NCBI RefSeq assembly: GCF_000004195.4
Contig: NC_030677.2
Location: 44,765,142 to 44,829,141 of the forward strand
Length of the DNA: 64,000 nucleotides
Origin: Xenopus tropicalis
Taxonomy: Eukaryota > Chordata > Amphibia > Anura > Pipidae
Direction: 5' to 3'
A program made the position numbers and the translations under genes. Of this stretch, positions 55,408-64,000 are shown in pieces. Under the pieces are notes generated by a model that saw only the letters and a list, made by a program, of their open reading frames with translations, searched no databases and was not told where the DNA came from. The first letter of the stretch is position 1; every line of letters begins with the position of its first letter.

Positions 55408-57278
55408 GTATATTACATATAAAAGTAAATCTCCTGGGGCAAGCAAATTAATGTTCCAGCCAGCTACTACCATACAAACTTGCTAATTTTGTAAAATATC
55501 ACAGTAAAAAATGTGCTGAACTGTATTAGAAGCAGCTCAGTATTTAGATATTGAGCCCCTCATAATTCTGGTATATTTAACATTTCTATGGCATTAAAAT
55601 GATTCCATTTCAGTTGCAAGACAGGATCACAGTGAAAGAGGTTGCTTCGTGTGCGTTGTCATAAGTCACGGCGATAAAGACTTTTTTTATGCTCGTGACC
55701 AAGAATTTAAAATAGATGCACTGGCTGAGCCATTCCATGGAGAGAACTGCAAAAGTCTTATTGGGAAACCTAAATTATTTTTCATTCAGGTAAATAATTG
55801 CACTGGTTGAAGAATAATTTCATTATCTAACAAAAATCTTGTGGTCTAAATGTAAGTTAAACTGGTATACAGTATGTTTGGAAACAATCTGCTCCCTGAC
55901 TAAAGGTGGGCATATGGATCAAAATCCTGGTGTATCTTTGCCCAGTTGGTGAGCCTGCTGTATGGCGCCTGATTTCTACCTTCCCTAAGCTAATGTGCTT
56001 ATCTTGCCTTCCCCACATTGCCAGAGGCTTTGCTGCCTGCATTGTATGGCAATAGCAGATACCTGGTGCCCATGTACATCAGCATGAGTGGTGGCCGTTT
56101 CACAGTAGGACCCTGAATGTGCCCAAGGGAAAGCACATAGGTGGAACTAAGCTTGCACAGAAATTTTGTAACAAGGCACTCAAATAGGGTTACAATTCAG
56201 GCACAATGACAAAAGGTGGTAGTGTACAGTTATTGTAATTATACTCCTAGAACCTGTATTTATATCATGCCAACATGCTATGCAGCACTTGGCATAAATC
56301 AGCACTCAACATAAATCAGTCGAGTCTGCAGAATGCATCTAAATTACTTGCTAATTAGCCATGCAGGATGTGGATTCCATATGTTGCCGGTATTAACAGG
56401 GTGAGGTGGCAATCCTAGCTGTTGCCAATGAAAACACTGTGGTTAAATTATATCTGAACCAAATCAATAGAACAGTAGTAGGAAAAACCTAAGGTAGTTT
56501 AATAACTAGTGGAGACATACCAACTGTACAAACATATAAGTAAGCACACAGATCTATTTTAATGTAATACCTTAATGCAGTTCTTACTCATGTACCAACT
56601 CATGTACTTGTATTTCTTCACACATCAGGCATGCAGAGGAGATAAGACTGACTCTGGGGTGGTGAAAGATGCTGGAATTGCTACAACTACTGCTTCTGTC
56701 ATTCCAACAGAATGTGACTTTCTCTTTGCTTATGCTACTCCCCCTGGTATGTCACCTGTATGAATTATACAGATTCTGACATCATTGCATTCATAATGTT
56801 CAATGGCTAAAGCTGCCCAGTACACTTGTTTTGGGAGGTCGCCAAATGAGCAGATCTTTCCCCATACACAGGCCAATAAGCAGCTGCTTTAGATCATCAA
56901 AAGCTTTCATTGTCTCATGTACAAGCTCCTTATAATTCATTTAACCATAACAGACATACATATGGCAAACCTTAACAAATCTCTCTTCCACAAATGGAGT
57001 ATTTTAGTAATATTGATCTTGGTGTGTACTTTTCAGGGTATTTCGCTTGGAGAAGAGGTGCTGGGTCCTGGTTTATTCAGTCTCTTTGTGAAATGCTGGG
57101 AGAATACTGGCAGAAACGGGATCTCCTGCAAATACTGACCCGTGTAAACCACAAGGTGGCCTATGAGTATATATCCAATTCAACAGATACAGATAAGAAT
57201 GAAAAGAAGGAAATGACATGTTTTCTCTCTATGCTCACAAAGGAACTGTACTTTTTCCACAAGGCAGATCAAGATTAA
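47310..57278 (+). CDS. casp3.2: Caspase-3-like executioner caspase
   Basis: Cysteine protease cutting after Asp. Coding exons: 47310-47365, 51477-51589, 54058-54183, 55614-55789, 56629-56746 and 57037-57278. All splice phases join, giving 276 codons, the size of caspase-3. Short prodomain, then VYKMNY, as in caspase-3. S1-pocket Arg R61 in KRSRNSN, catalytic H117 in ISHGD, catalytic C159 in FFIQACRG, R202 in AWRRGAGSWFIQ. The C-terminus SMLTKELYFFHKADQD is executioner-type. Diverged points: the usual RSGTD box reads RSRNSND, SHGEE reads SHGDK, and the IETD-type linker site is replaced by VVKD at the matching distance (D171), with KTD/S (D165) nearby. Synteny (acsl1-cenpu-caspase, same orientation) supports the CASP3 locus, but it seems too diverged to be the main Xenopus caspase-3. 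The symbol for the second Xenopus gene is tentative. The 5'UTR continues in an unseen upstream exon (acceptor at 47274). Confidence 0.88.
47942..49470. mobile_element. Long MITE-like element with 'cgagtataagccga' ends
   Basis: The left end ACCGTATATACTCGAGTATA (from 47942) and the right-end segment with CTTATACTTGAGTATATA (about 49458-49475) are inverted. A second copy with similar ends is at 59620-60417. A partial TA-type MITE (about 48390-48580) is nested within. CpG-rich GCGATGGGGCGTGTACGATG blocks repeat near 49220-49300. It lies in caspase intron 1. Confidence 0.5.
49505..50512 (-). pseudogene. CR1/L2-type LINE reverse-transcriptase fossil, split by a MITE
   Basis: The minus strand at 49904-49704 reads CQHGFIRNRSCQNILIDFYE and then VDVIHLDF...DTVLHKKL. 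This is the QHGF...FDTV.H..L region of LINE RT with a small deletion in the catalytic neighbourhood. A TA-flanked MITE (49973-50297) interrupts it, and fossil RT sequence resumes to about 50512. It is clearly dead and sits in caspase intron 1. Confidence 0.65.
49973..50297. mobile_element. TA-flanked mariner-like MITE inside a LINE fossil
   Basis: The ends CAGGTATGGAATCCC and GTCCCATACCTG have TA at 49971-49972 and 50298-50299. Removing it rejoins the LINE-derived sequence, which shows it is the younger of the two. Confidence 0.8.
50513..51476. other. Caspase intron 1, 3' part
   Basis: A GC-rich piece at 50690-50800 (GGGGGCGGGAGAGGAGGG, then CGGGCCCCCTTGG) looks repeat-derived but I cannot assign it. 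Otherwise nothing is recognised. Confidence 0.35.
51711..51740. repeat. (CA)n microsatellite
   Basis: Fifteen uninterrupted CA units in the intron between caspase exons 2 and 3. Confidence 0.9.
51787..52842. mobile_element. hAT element, non-autonomous, with internal minisatellite
   Basis: The ends CAGTGCTGTCCAACT and AGTTGGACAGCACTG are perfectly inverted, with a perfect 8-base duplication GTATAAAC at 51779-51786 and 52843-52850. The core (about 51965-52390) is a variable minisatellite built on GCCATACTCTGCCTGCCCTA units of about 34 bases. No transposase frame is present. The sister copy is at 57480-58761. Confidence 0.92.
53040..53420. repeat. Old interspersed repeat, relative of 35170-35540
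   Basis: Same block order as the copy in the cenpu intron, ending near 'gctttctactcca'. No terminal repeats seen; family unknown. 53421-54057 to the next exon holds a fragment with 'gccaacatattctgtagcgc' near 53977 and nothing else I can name. Confidence 0.5.
54184..55173. other. Caspase intron 3, 5' part
   Basis: No repeat family is recognised. A (TA)n tract lies at 55076-55092, just before a palindromic repeat. Confidence 0.4.
55174..55376. mobile_element. Palindromic Penelope-derived hairpin
   Basis: Two 98-base arms (55174-55271 and 55279-55376) surround a 7-base loop (ACCTTGA). Each arm carries GACGTTTCGGCTGAACACC or its complement. The left flank is (TA)n and the right flank (CT)n(TA)n. 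The structure is as at 44599-44769, but from a different subfamily. Confidence 0.8.
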
Positions 57279-57326
57279 ACCAATAGAAATGATTTTACTG
57301 TGTATTGCTAACCATGCATCTTAAAA

Positions 57327-57332
57327 AATAAA
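57327..57332 (+). terminator. Caspase gene poly(A) signal
   Basis: AATAAA 49 bases after the stop codon gives a very short 3'UTR of about 65-70 bases. A TGCCCATTGTTC stretch follows. Confidence 0.7.
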
Positions 57333-57479
57333 ATTATTTTCTTGAACATAAAAACATTGCCCATTGTTCAGCAGGATAGTACTAGCAAGACCTGTTTGAA
57401 AGGCAACTAAAACCCCAACACAGCTTTTCCTTATTTTCCGAATTAAGGCATAGGGCTACTGAACTGAAACCACATAGAG

Positions 57480-58761
57480 TAGTGCTGTCCAACTTCTGTG
57501 GTACCGAGGGCCGGAATTTTTCCGACCTACGTGGTGGAGGGCCGATAATGGAAGCCAGTTTTGACCACTCCCCTTTTTGAAACCACACCCACTTGAAACC
57601 ACACCCGTGTTATCACATGACCATACCCATATTAATGGTTGTAGTACAGAAAAAAAACTGCCTTACTCTGCCTTCCCTACCCTGCCTGTGTGTGCCATAC
57701 TCTGCCTTCCCTACCCTGCCTGTGTGTGCCATTCTTGGCTGGTTGGTGCCATACTTGACCTGTGTGTGCCATACTCTACCTGCCCTACCCTGCCTGTGTG
57801 TTTCATGCTCTGTCTGCCCTATGCTGCCTGTGTGTGCCATACTCTGCTTGCCCTATGCTGCCTGTGTGTGCCATACTCTGCTTGCCCTATGCTGCCTGTG
57901 TGTATGGCACACACAGGCAGCATACAGTGACACAATGCTGGCACTGCTCCTACAGTCTGCACAATAACTATATATTAAAAAACTTTTTAATTGCAGTACC
58001 ACCACAGTATATGTTCTTTTTATAGTGTGCAGGGTTTATTTGTGGGTTTCTACTGCTCCTACCGTATGTCTGAGATGTGAACAGGGGAACAATGTGGGTG
58101 ATTACAGCCTGAGCCTGAGGTGTGAACACTGCAGGGGGGGAACAATGCAGAGATTAAAGGAGAAGGAAAGGCTAAGTCACTTGGGGGTGCCAAAATGTTA
58201 GGCACCCCCAAGTGACTTAGAACGCCTACCTTGTACCCCGGGCTGGTGCCCCTGTACGGAGGGAACAGCACCAGCCCGGGGTAGCTGCCGGCGCTTCCTC
58301 CTTCCTCCTCGCTTGCGCGCGCATGCGCAGTAGAGTGAAAAGCCGAACTTAAACATTAAAGTCGGCTTTTCACTCAACTGCGCATGCGCCGGCCGGCGGA
58401 TTTCGCCGGCAGCGCGCAAAGGAAGGAGGAAGCGGTGTCTACAGGTGCCCCGGGCTGGTGCTGTTCCCTCTGTACAGGGGCACCAGCCCGGGGTACAAGG
58501 TAGGCGCTCTAAGTCACTTGGGGGTGCCTAACATTTTGGCACCCCCAAGTGACTTAGCCTTTCCTTCTCCTTTAAAAGGTGAGAACAACACAGGGGATTA
58601 CATTTTTAAACAATACAGAGGGTTTACCATGCAGGCAAACCATGCAGGGGGGGGCAGTTAATCACAGTACTGATACCATTTATAGCTTCCACAAGAGTAA
58701 GCCATCAAAGCAGCCAGACAGGTGGGGGGCCACACAGAGGGGGGCCAGTTGGACAGCACGG
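57480..58761. mobile_element. hAT element, sister of 51787-52842, carrying a MITE
   Basis: The left end TAGTGCTGTCCAACT (first base mutated) and right end AGTTGGACAGCACGG are flanked by ACATAGAG (57472-57479) and ACATAGAC (58762-58769). The core minisatellite is shorter than in the sister. A T2-type MITE (58154-58575) splits it. Confidence 0.88.
58154..58575. mobile_element. T2-type MITE nested in a hAT element
   Basis: Same family as 17227-17577, with TTAA at 58154-58157 and 58572-58575. The empty site (AGAGATTAAAAGGTG) is preserved in the sister hAT copy near 52610-52625, which shows directly that TTAA is the duplicated target. Confidence 0.92.
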
Positions 58762-59040
58762 ACATAGACCGTACAGCTTATGTACTGTGAGCTAAGCACC
58801 TCTCTGGGGAAATGCAGACAGTAGCCATAAGGAACCCTGGAGTGATTTCCAGTTACTTCCCCTGGGAGATGTGAAGGGCCCAGGAGCACATGGACTGCAG
58901 ATGTGGCTGTAGGGGACAAGTAGCCAGTCATTCTCCTCCAGTCTGGTACCACACCTCAGAGGCACCACATACAGGTTAGTGCCCTCCATCTGGCTGGCTA
59001 AGTGCACACTTTTCAAACATTACTTTACAGAGGGAAACTA

Positions 59041-59362
59041 AAGGTGGCCATACACAGGCTGATAAAAGCAGGTTTGACTGGGATTCAAAATAGGCCCTGG
59101 CATTTCAAGTACACAGAGGCCCAAACAGCCCCCACCAGCCCAATAAATAGTGACTGACTATGGCGGCTTACAGCAGCCCCTCTGGCATTTGGCAGAACCC
59201 ACAGATTGCCAGTCCTGGTCTGGTAAAAGCTGCCGACATGGCGAGTCAACAGCTTATCGTCCCCTGTATGGGGCCCTTAGATGGGCCTACCCAACAGATA
59301 TCTGGCTAACATTTTAAGAAAATTACCAAAAAAAACAGTTCTTGTAGTGTATGGCCACCTTT
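59041..59362. mobile_element. MITE with 'aaggtggccatacac' ends
   Basis: The ends AAGGTGGCCATACAC and GTGTATGGCCACCTT are inverted. A related end occurs at 63885-63910 and in fragments at 45480-45540. No clear target duplication is read. Confidence 0.6.
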
Positions 59363-59619
59363 CTTGTCCCCACTAAGCAAATAATGTCTTCTGCAAAATA
59401 CAATTGGCAATTATAGAACCATAAAGACCAATAGAAAGGTTACATCGAATAGGTCTATGTATAACATACTGAAAGTTAACTTAGAGGCTTAATTACAAAA
59501 ATGTGTAAAGTAAAACAGAGTAATAGTATTTAAAAACCACCAGGTATAGGCCAAACCTGCAAAATAATGCTAGCTCCCAGCTTCTCGTAAAGACTACAAA
59601 TGTGCTGAAAACTTCACCC

Positions 59620-60417
59620 TCGGCTTATACTCGAGTTGGATTAAATAAAAGCAGGTTTCAGAGAGATCTCACTTGTAAAAGCCCCTGTCAGCAATCGCGA
59701 TTACCATTCCAGGGGGGCACAGTTGTCCCGGGCCCGAACGATCGTGGATTTAAAGGGGGCCCGGCCGTGATAGTTTTTAAGCATTTTAAGTTACAGGCCC
59801 TTGGTTCATTGGTGGTCAGCGGGTAATTCTATTGGTTGCGCCCCGTGCGTACCCGTGACGTCAGCACGCATGGGGCGCAACCTAATAAATGATCTGCAGC
59901 TGCAAAAAGTGGGACCTAGGAAGAGACGGGGGACGCAGGCGGAAGTAGCAGCCAGACACGGCAGGGAGGCAGGCGAGCGGGAGGGGTGGGGAGGATATTG
60001 CAGGGAGCTGGGGGATGTTGGGGAGAATGCTGGGGGGGAGCTGGGGGATGTTGGGGGGAGCTGGGGGATGTTGGGGGGAGCTGGGGGATGCTGGATGTTG
60101 TTGGGGAGGACGATGAGGGGGGGAGCTGGAGGATGTTGGGGAGGACACTGAGGGGGGGAGTTCATTTTCACTACATTCCACATTTATTAAAGCAACTGTT
60201 TTTATTCTTTAATTAGAAAATAAAAATCAAAAGCCAGGCTATATATTATACCCCACTGATGCCTCAATTAATGTCATTTTATTGCAGTATAGCAGTAGCG
60301 GCTGCATTTCCCACCCTAGGCTTATACTCAAGTCAATAAGTTTTTCCCGTTTCCTTAGGTAAAATTAAGTACTTAAGCTTATATTTGGGTCGGCTTATAC
60401 TCGAGTATATACGGTAT
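59620..60417. mobile_element. MITE-like element with 'cttatactcgag' ends
   Basis: The left segment CTCGGCTTATACTCGAGTTG and right segment CGGCTTATACTCGAGTATAT are of the same family as 47942-49470. Inside, a GGGGGATGTTGGGGAGCTGG-like G-rich tandem repeat (about 60000-60150) gives proline-rich open frames on the minus strand. Confidence 0.5.
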
Positions 60418-61674
60418 ACTTATTTGCTTGTAGCTCTTATGAAAACTCCTAGTAAATGGGACACAAACCAATGTAGCCCTGTGGTGGAACCAGAGATCTG
60501 CTATATGTGGAGTTGTCCCTATTAAGGGAATATGATGTTCTTTAACATAATTTGCCATTAGGCTGTAATAATTTTCAGTACATTGTTACCAGCTGATAAT
60601 TCATATGCTTAAATTAAACAATGAATCACATGTAACTGATTCATCCAAATTTATCACAAGGCCAAAACTTACACTGCAAATACAGCTGAGTGCATCAGGT
60701 TTATTAAATGGCAAGCAAGCGGTCATAGGGAATCCCACAACAGTATATGCCTTAGGGTGGCTCCATACGTCTGTCTGAAATAAATCTGATACACTCAGTT
60801 TGTATTTACATCTTCTACTGTCAGTAGTTTCCAATAATGTAAATATAATTAAAAATCAATCAGTTATAATCATATAAATGATTAAATATTAGAAAGCTAC
60901 TTTTGAAATTCATACACAAAAAAATGAATTAATAAGAATATACTAAGCACCTATATGAAAAGCAGACACGTGGTGGTGCTCATTAACACCAGGAAACTTG
61001 AAAGATGTCAGAAAGATTCATTTTCAGTGCTGCTCTATTATTAAAGAGGACTCCCACTAAGGAAATTCCATTAAAGTGCCTAATTTTGACATGATTCAGA
61101 TTCAGCTGCTTCTGAGTCTTCTGAGCAGATTATCACATGGATAGGTTCCCATGACTTGTTTAATAACTCATTCCATAAAAGAGAGCTGCCTGTCCAACAT
61201 CTTTCAAAAATTATGAAGTTGGACCTACTTTAGCTTTCCACTAGATGTAGGAACAGAGTTGGTGGGATTTGATTCTGGGATTTTGTTGGGTTCTGATTGT
61301 GGTCGAACGGGCCTAACTTACAGTTTAGTTGGGTTGAAGTCAGGGCTCTGTGCAGCCCAGTAAAGTTCTTCCACTCTCATCTCTGCAAACCAATGGTGTA
61401 TGGACATTACTTTGGGCACAGGGTTATAAATGCCATTCTATGGTATGGTGGCACTTGTGTTAGAAATGATGTGGCTTTAACAGCAAATTTCAGTAAATAG
61501 AAGGGCCACAAACTGCTGGCTAGGTAGTGCAAATTACAGATGTTTGTATAAAACCATATCTACACAATAGTAAAAGTCACAGTACCTATAAGTTGGACTA
61601 CCCCTTTATATGAAATCATATTTAATGAAACCTTGTGCTTTTAGGCTCCATAAAAAAATTCAAGTATTTAGAAA
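60418..61674. other. Intergenic stretch, nothing recognised
   Basis: AT-rich sequence without gene, repeat ends or RNA gene that I can support. Confidence 0.4.
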
Positions 61675-61782
61675 TAAATATTCCGTGGCCGGCACACCCT
61701 TAAAATTTGTCAAAAGTTTATTCAAGACATATTGTTAAAGGTCCTAGTGAGGACCGAAACATCCGATTTTTTTAACAATATA
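61675..61782 (+). mobile_element. Penelope-type fragment
   Basis: GGCCGGCACACCCTTAAAAT and GGTCCTAGTGAGGACCGAAAC match half of the hairpin at 44599-44769. Stem II and GAAAC remain; the CTGANGA box is lost. Confidence 0.5.
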
Positions 61783-62175
61783 GGGCCCGATTCACTAAAG
61801 TGCGATAAAAATTATCGCATGCTTTTTTGCGTTAAATAAGTCGCGATAATTAGCGCGCGATTCACCATAGTATTATCGCGTGTGTTGAGTCACCATTTTC
61901 GCATGCGGTATTTCTCGCTCTAGTTTTAACGCATGCATTAATTTCCACGCTGAAAAGAATACGATTGCATGATTCACTATAACTTAGGCGCGCTAAATAT
62001 CGCATTTGGCTATGCAAAAATTAACACCTACTACAGGCAGGCGAAAAATTATAGAAAAGTACAGTAAATGAGTTTTTGCCAATAAAATATGGACTTACAG
62101 TGTTATTTATTCAAGTATGTCTTTTTACTCAATTTTACTAAAGTCTTGGCATGTATGGAATTTTGCTATTAATAT

Positions 62176-62365
62176 ACAGTACTATAGCGGTAAAAGTTTA
62201 GTCGCCAAAATATACAGTACAATAGTCGTAAATATTTAGTCGCGATATTATACAGTACTATAGTGGTGTATATTTAGTCGTGATAATATACAGTACTATA
62301 GCGGTGAATATGTTGTCGCGATAATATACAGTACTGTAGCGGAGAATATTTTGTCGCGCAAAATA
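62176..62365. repeat. 38-bp tandem repeat, five units
   Basis: ACAGTACTATAG recurs at 62176, 62214, 62252, 62290 and 62328, exactly 38 bases apart, each followed by a TTTAGTCGC-like box. A sixth, partial unit follows 37 bases later. Confidence 0.85.
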
Positions 62366-62518
62366 CATTACTATGTATATTTTGGCGATTTTTTTTTTGT
62401 CGCGACTTTGTAATCTCGCGACTTGCGGACATTTTGTGGCGATTTTGTAATCTTGTGACATGTGCGACTTGGGGCCATTTTGTGGCATTGAGCCTGCAGC
62501 CACACTACAGAGAGGATC

Positions 62519-62768
62519 ATGCCTGGGGTTTCTTATCTGCTACCAGGGGATAGGCGCTATATTATCAGCATGCTCCTGCGCTCAGGATATGACGACCCGC
62601 CGCCGGGGGACTTAGGGGTCCACGAAAGGAAGAGGGCAATCCTGGGCGAGCTAAGTGAAGGTTTGCTCGCCGGGTTTGCCCTTGATGTGGACCTCCGCCA
62701 GCTCCAGCGTCTGTGGTCTGACCTGAAGCGTAGGAGTTCAGATCTGGTTGCTGAAATTGCAGAAGGTA
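62519..62768 (+). CDS. Myb/SANT-like protein of a Harbinger-type element, first exon (partial)
   Basis: The ATG at 62519 opens MPGVSYLLPGDRRYIISMLL. The conserved part LQRLWSDLKRR followed by LVAEIAEG resembles the Myb/SANT-like domain of the second Harbinger protein (and of its host relative NAIF1), where a W..LKRR helix ends the domain. The frame reaches a possible donor, GAAG/GTACCG, at 62767. There a short foldback (62767-62849) begins, so the natural intron border may have been altered. No second exon is found. It is most likely transposon-derived and not a host gene. Confidence 0.5.
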
Positions 62769-62849
62769 CCGTATTTTCCGGCGTATAAGATGACTTTTTA
62801 ACCCCGAAAAATCTGTGCCAAAGTCGGGGGTCGTCTTATACGCCGGGTA
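62767..62849. mobile_element. 83-bp foldback, 'cgtataagacgac' family
   Basis: The ends TACCGTATTTTCCGGCGTAT and TATACGCCGGGTA, with GTATAAGATGAC against GTCGTCTTATAC, form a tight hairpin. This is a widespread dispersed motif whose superfamily I cannot state. Confidence 0.6.
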
Positions 62850-64000
62850 CGCTAGCACCCCCCCCCCCGTGTGGACGTATGTTAGGCCCCCCTGCATCCC
62901 ACCGTTCGCATTGCGCAAAATTTTTATTTAGGTCTTGATAGAAGCTTCACTGGGGAGTAGATACATTTTATGTATTTGCTTATATGTAATCAGCATTCAG
63001 CCAAATGTTTTTGTTGCTGAGTGTGCTGGCAGGCAAAGGCTTGAAGCAGCAACTACAGCAATGCAATATCTACATTTGCTGGCACTTACACATTCCAGCT
63101 ACTCTAGCTGTCAGCGCAACAGGAGGGTTGTTACATTGTTCATGGGACTCGTGATCTGTATTTGATTGCGCTGGTAATGGGTGAACATCTAGGTGCCATT
63201 AAGTTATTGCCCTATATGTTCTGCGTTGTTGGTCAGTATGCTAAAGCAGAGCCTATGGGTTATAGTGCAACAACTAACGACAGATGACTTATTCAAGGGC
63301 ATGCACCTGTCTAATTTTGTTATGGTGCATATTGCATATTTTCTGTTAATCCAATACTTTATGTCACTGCTGAAATTCTACTGTTTCCATAAGGCATGTT
63401 ATATATTAAAAGGAAGTTGCTACTTTAAAAGCTCAGCCAATGATAAACAAAATTTCAAAGAAGAGTTTCCCAAACTTTCATTTGACTGTATTCCCCCATG
63501 CATGATACATTCTTCTCAGGCGGGCCATTCTCTTAGATCAGTATGTTCTTTGGAAATAACCAAGCAGTTCAGACAAAAAAACAAAAAAAAGAAAGGTGGT
63601 AGGACTTTTCATCTGCAACATTATTTCATACATTTCTTTTTGCAATAATGGCTGATAAAGTTATATAGAAACATGTGTTTTCAGAAGGGCTACATACTGT
63701 ATGTAAGTGTTGGGGTTTTCTAGTACTAAAATGCATGAGAGGACTTGGGTGCACATTGTATTTCATCTCTAAAAATACTAAATCCTTTTTTAATGGTAGA
63801 TTTGCTATGATAGCATCTGTTGTTTTAATCATTACAACTATTGTGGATTTACAGCAAACAAAATACTTTTATATGGCTATTGACAGAGTAAAGCTGGCCA
63901 CACACGTGGAGATTTTCGAGCTTTCGCGTGAAAGATCGTTCCAACCCTCCACTGACGTTCAGGGCTGAATCGTCAGATATGGAGGTAGAAACAAGGATTT
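62850..64000. other. Window end, no gene recognised
   Basis: A poly-C run at 62858-62868 follows the foldback. Open frames at 63193-63648 and 63675-63968 show no recognisable domain or coding bias. From about 63893 a transposon end (AGCTGGCCACACACG) begins and runs out of the window. Confidence 0.4.

Larger units (their letters stand above)
61783..62850 (+). mobile_element. Harbinger-type element, 5' part
   Basis: It starts GGGCCCGATTCACTAAAGTG, like Harbinger ends, and continues with CpG-bearing ATTATCGCATGC steps, a 38-bp subterminal tandem repeat and a Myb/SANT-like exon. No DDE transposase or right end is seen before 64000, so the right limit given is only where recognisable sequence stops. 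Confidence 0.5.

Noticed and set aside
59806..60183. Proline-rich minus-strand open frame
   Set aside because: It comes from a G-rich tandem repeat inside a transposon-like element.
63193..63968. Open frames of 151 and 97 codons near the window end
   Set aside because: No recognisable domain, no coding bias visible, AT-rich intergenic context, and the second runs into a transposon end.
1..64000. tRNA, rRNA or known small RNA genes
   Set aside because: I looked for A/B boxes and cloverleaf-like segments and saw none I could defend without a search tool.

Overview
The window looks like frog (Xenopus) nuclear DNA, most likely X. tropicalis, though the sequence alone does not separate it from X. 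laevis. Three vertebrate genes lie in a row on the + strand with short exons and long introns. The rest is dense in repeats typical of Xenopus: TTAA-flanked T2/Kolobok-type MITEs, Harbinger-like palindromes, TA-flanked mariner-like MITEs, hAT-like elements, Penelope-derived hairpins, a DIRS retrotransposon and CR1/L2-type LINE pieces.

Layout. (1) 1-8165: last seven coding exons and 3'UTR of acsl1 (long-chain acyl-CoA synthetase 1), ending at the stop 6894-6896. (2) 8166-14612: intergenic DNA made largely of MITEs, with a possible promoter and non-coding first exon for the next gene at about 12340-12569. (3) 14613-38666: cenpu (CENP-U/MLF1IP/PBIP1), 16 coding exons and 531 codons. Its introns hold a near-perfect 159-bp-arm palindrome, a 52-bp minisatellite of 17 exact-length units, and in intron 12 a DIRS element (28904-34394) that appears structurally complete and sits inside an older Penelope-like remnant. 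(4) 38667-47274: repeats only. PRIMPOL, expected here from mammalian gene order, is not visible. (5) 47275-57332: a caspase-3-like gene of six coding exons and 276 codons, with the catalytic residues intact but an altered activation site. (6) 57333-64000: repeats, including a hAT element carrying a MITE whose empty site is preserved in a sister copy, and the 5' part of a Harbinger-type element with a Myb/SANT-like exon.

The three genes serve lipid activation, the inner kinetochore and apoptosis. They are linked by conserved synteny and not by a shared pathway. The most notable points are the DIRS-in-Penelope nest, hammerhead-like motifs in Penelope-derived repeats, serial basic exons in CENP-U, the diverged caspase, and transposon ends lying a few bases from splice acceptors.
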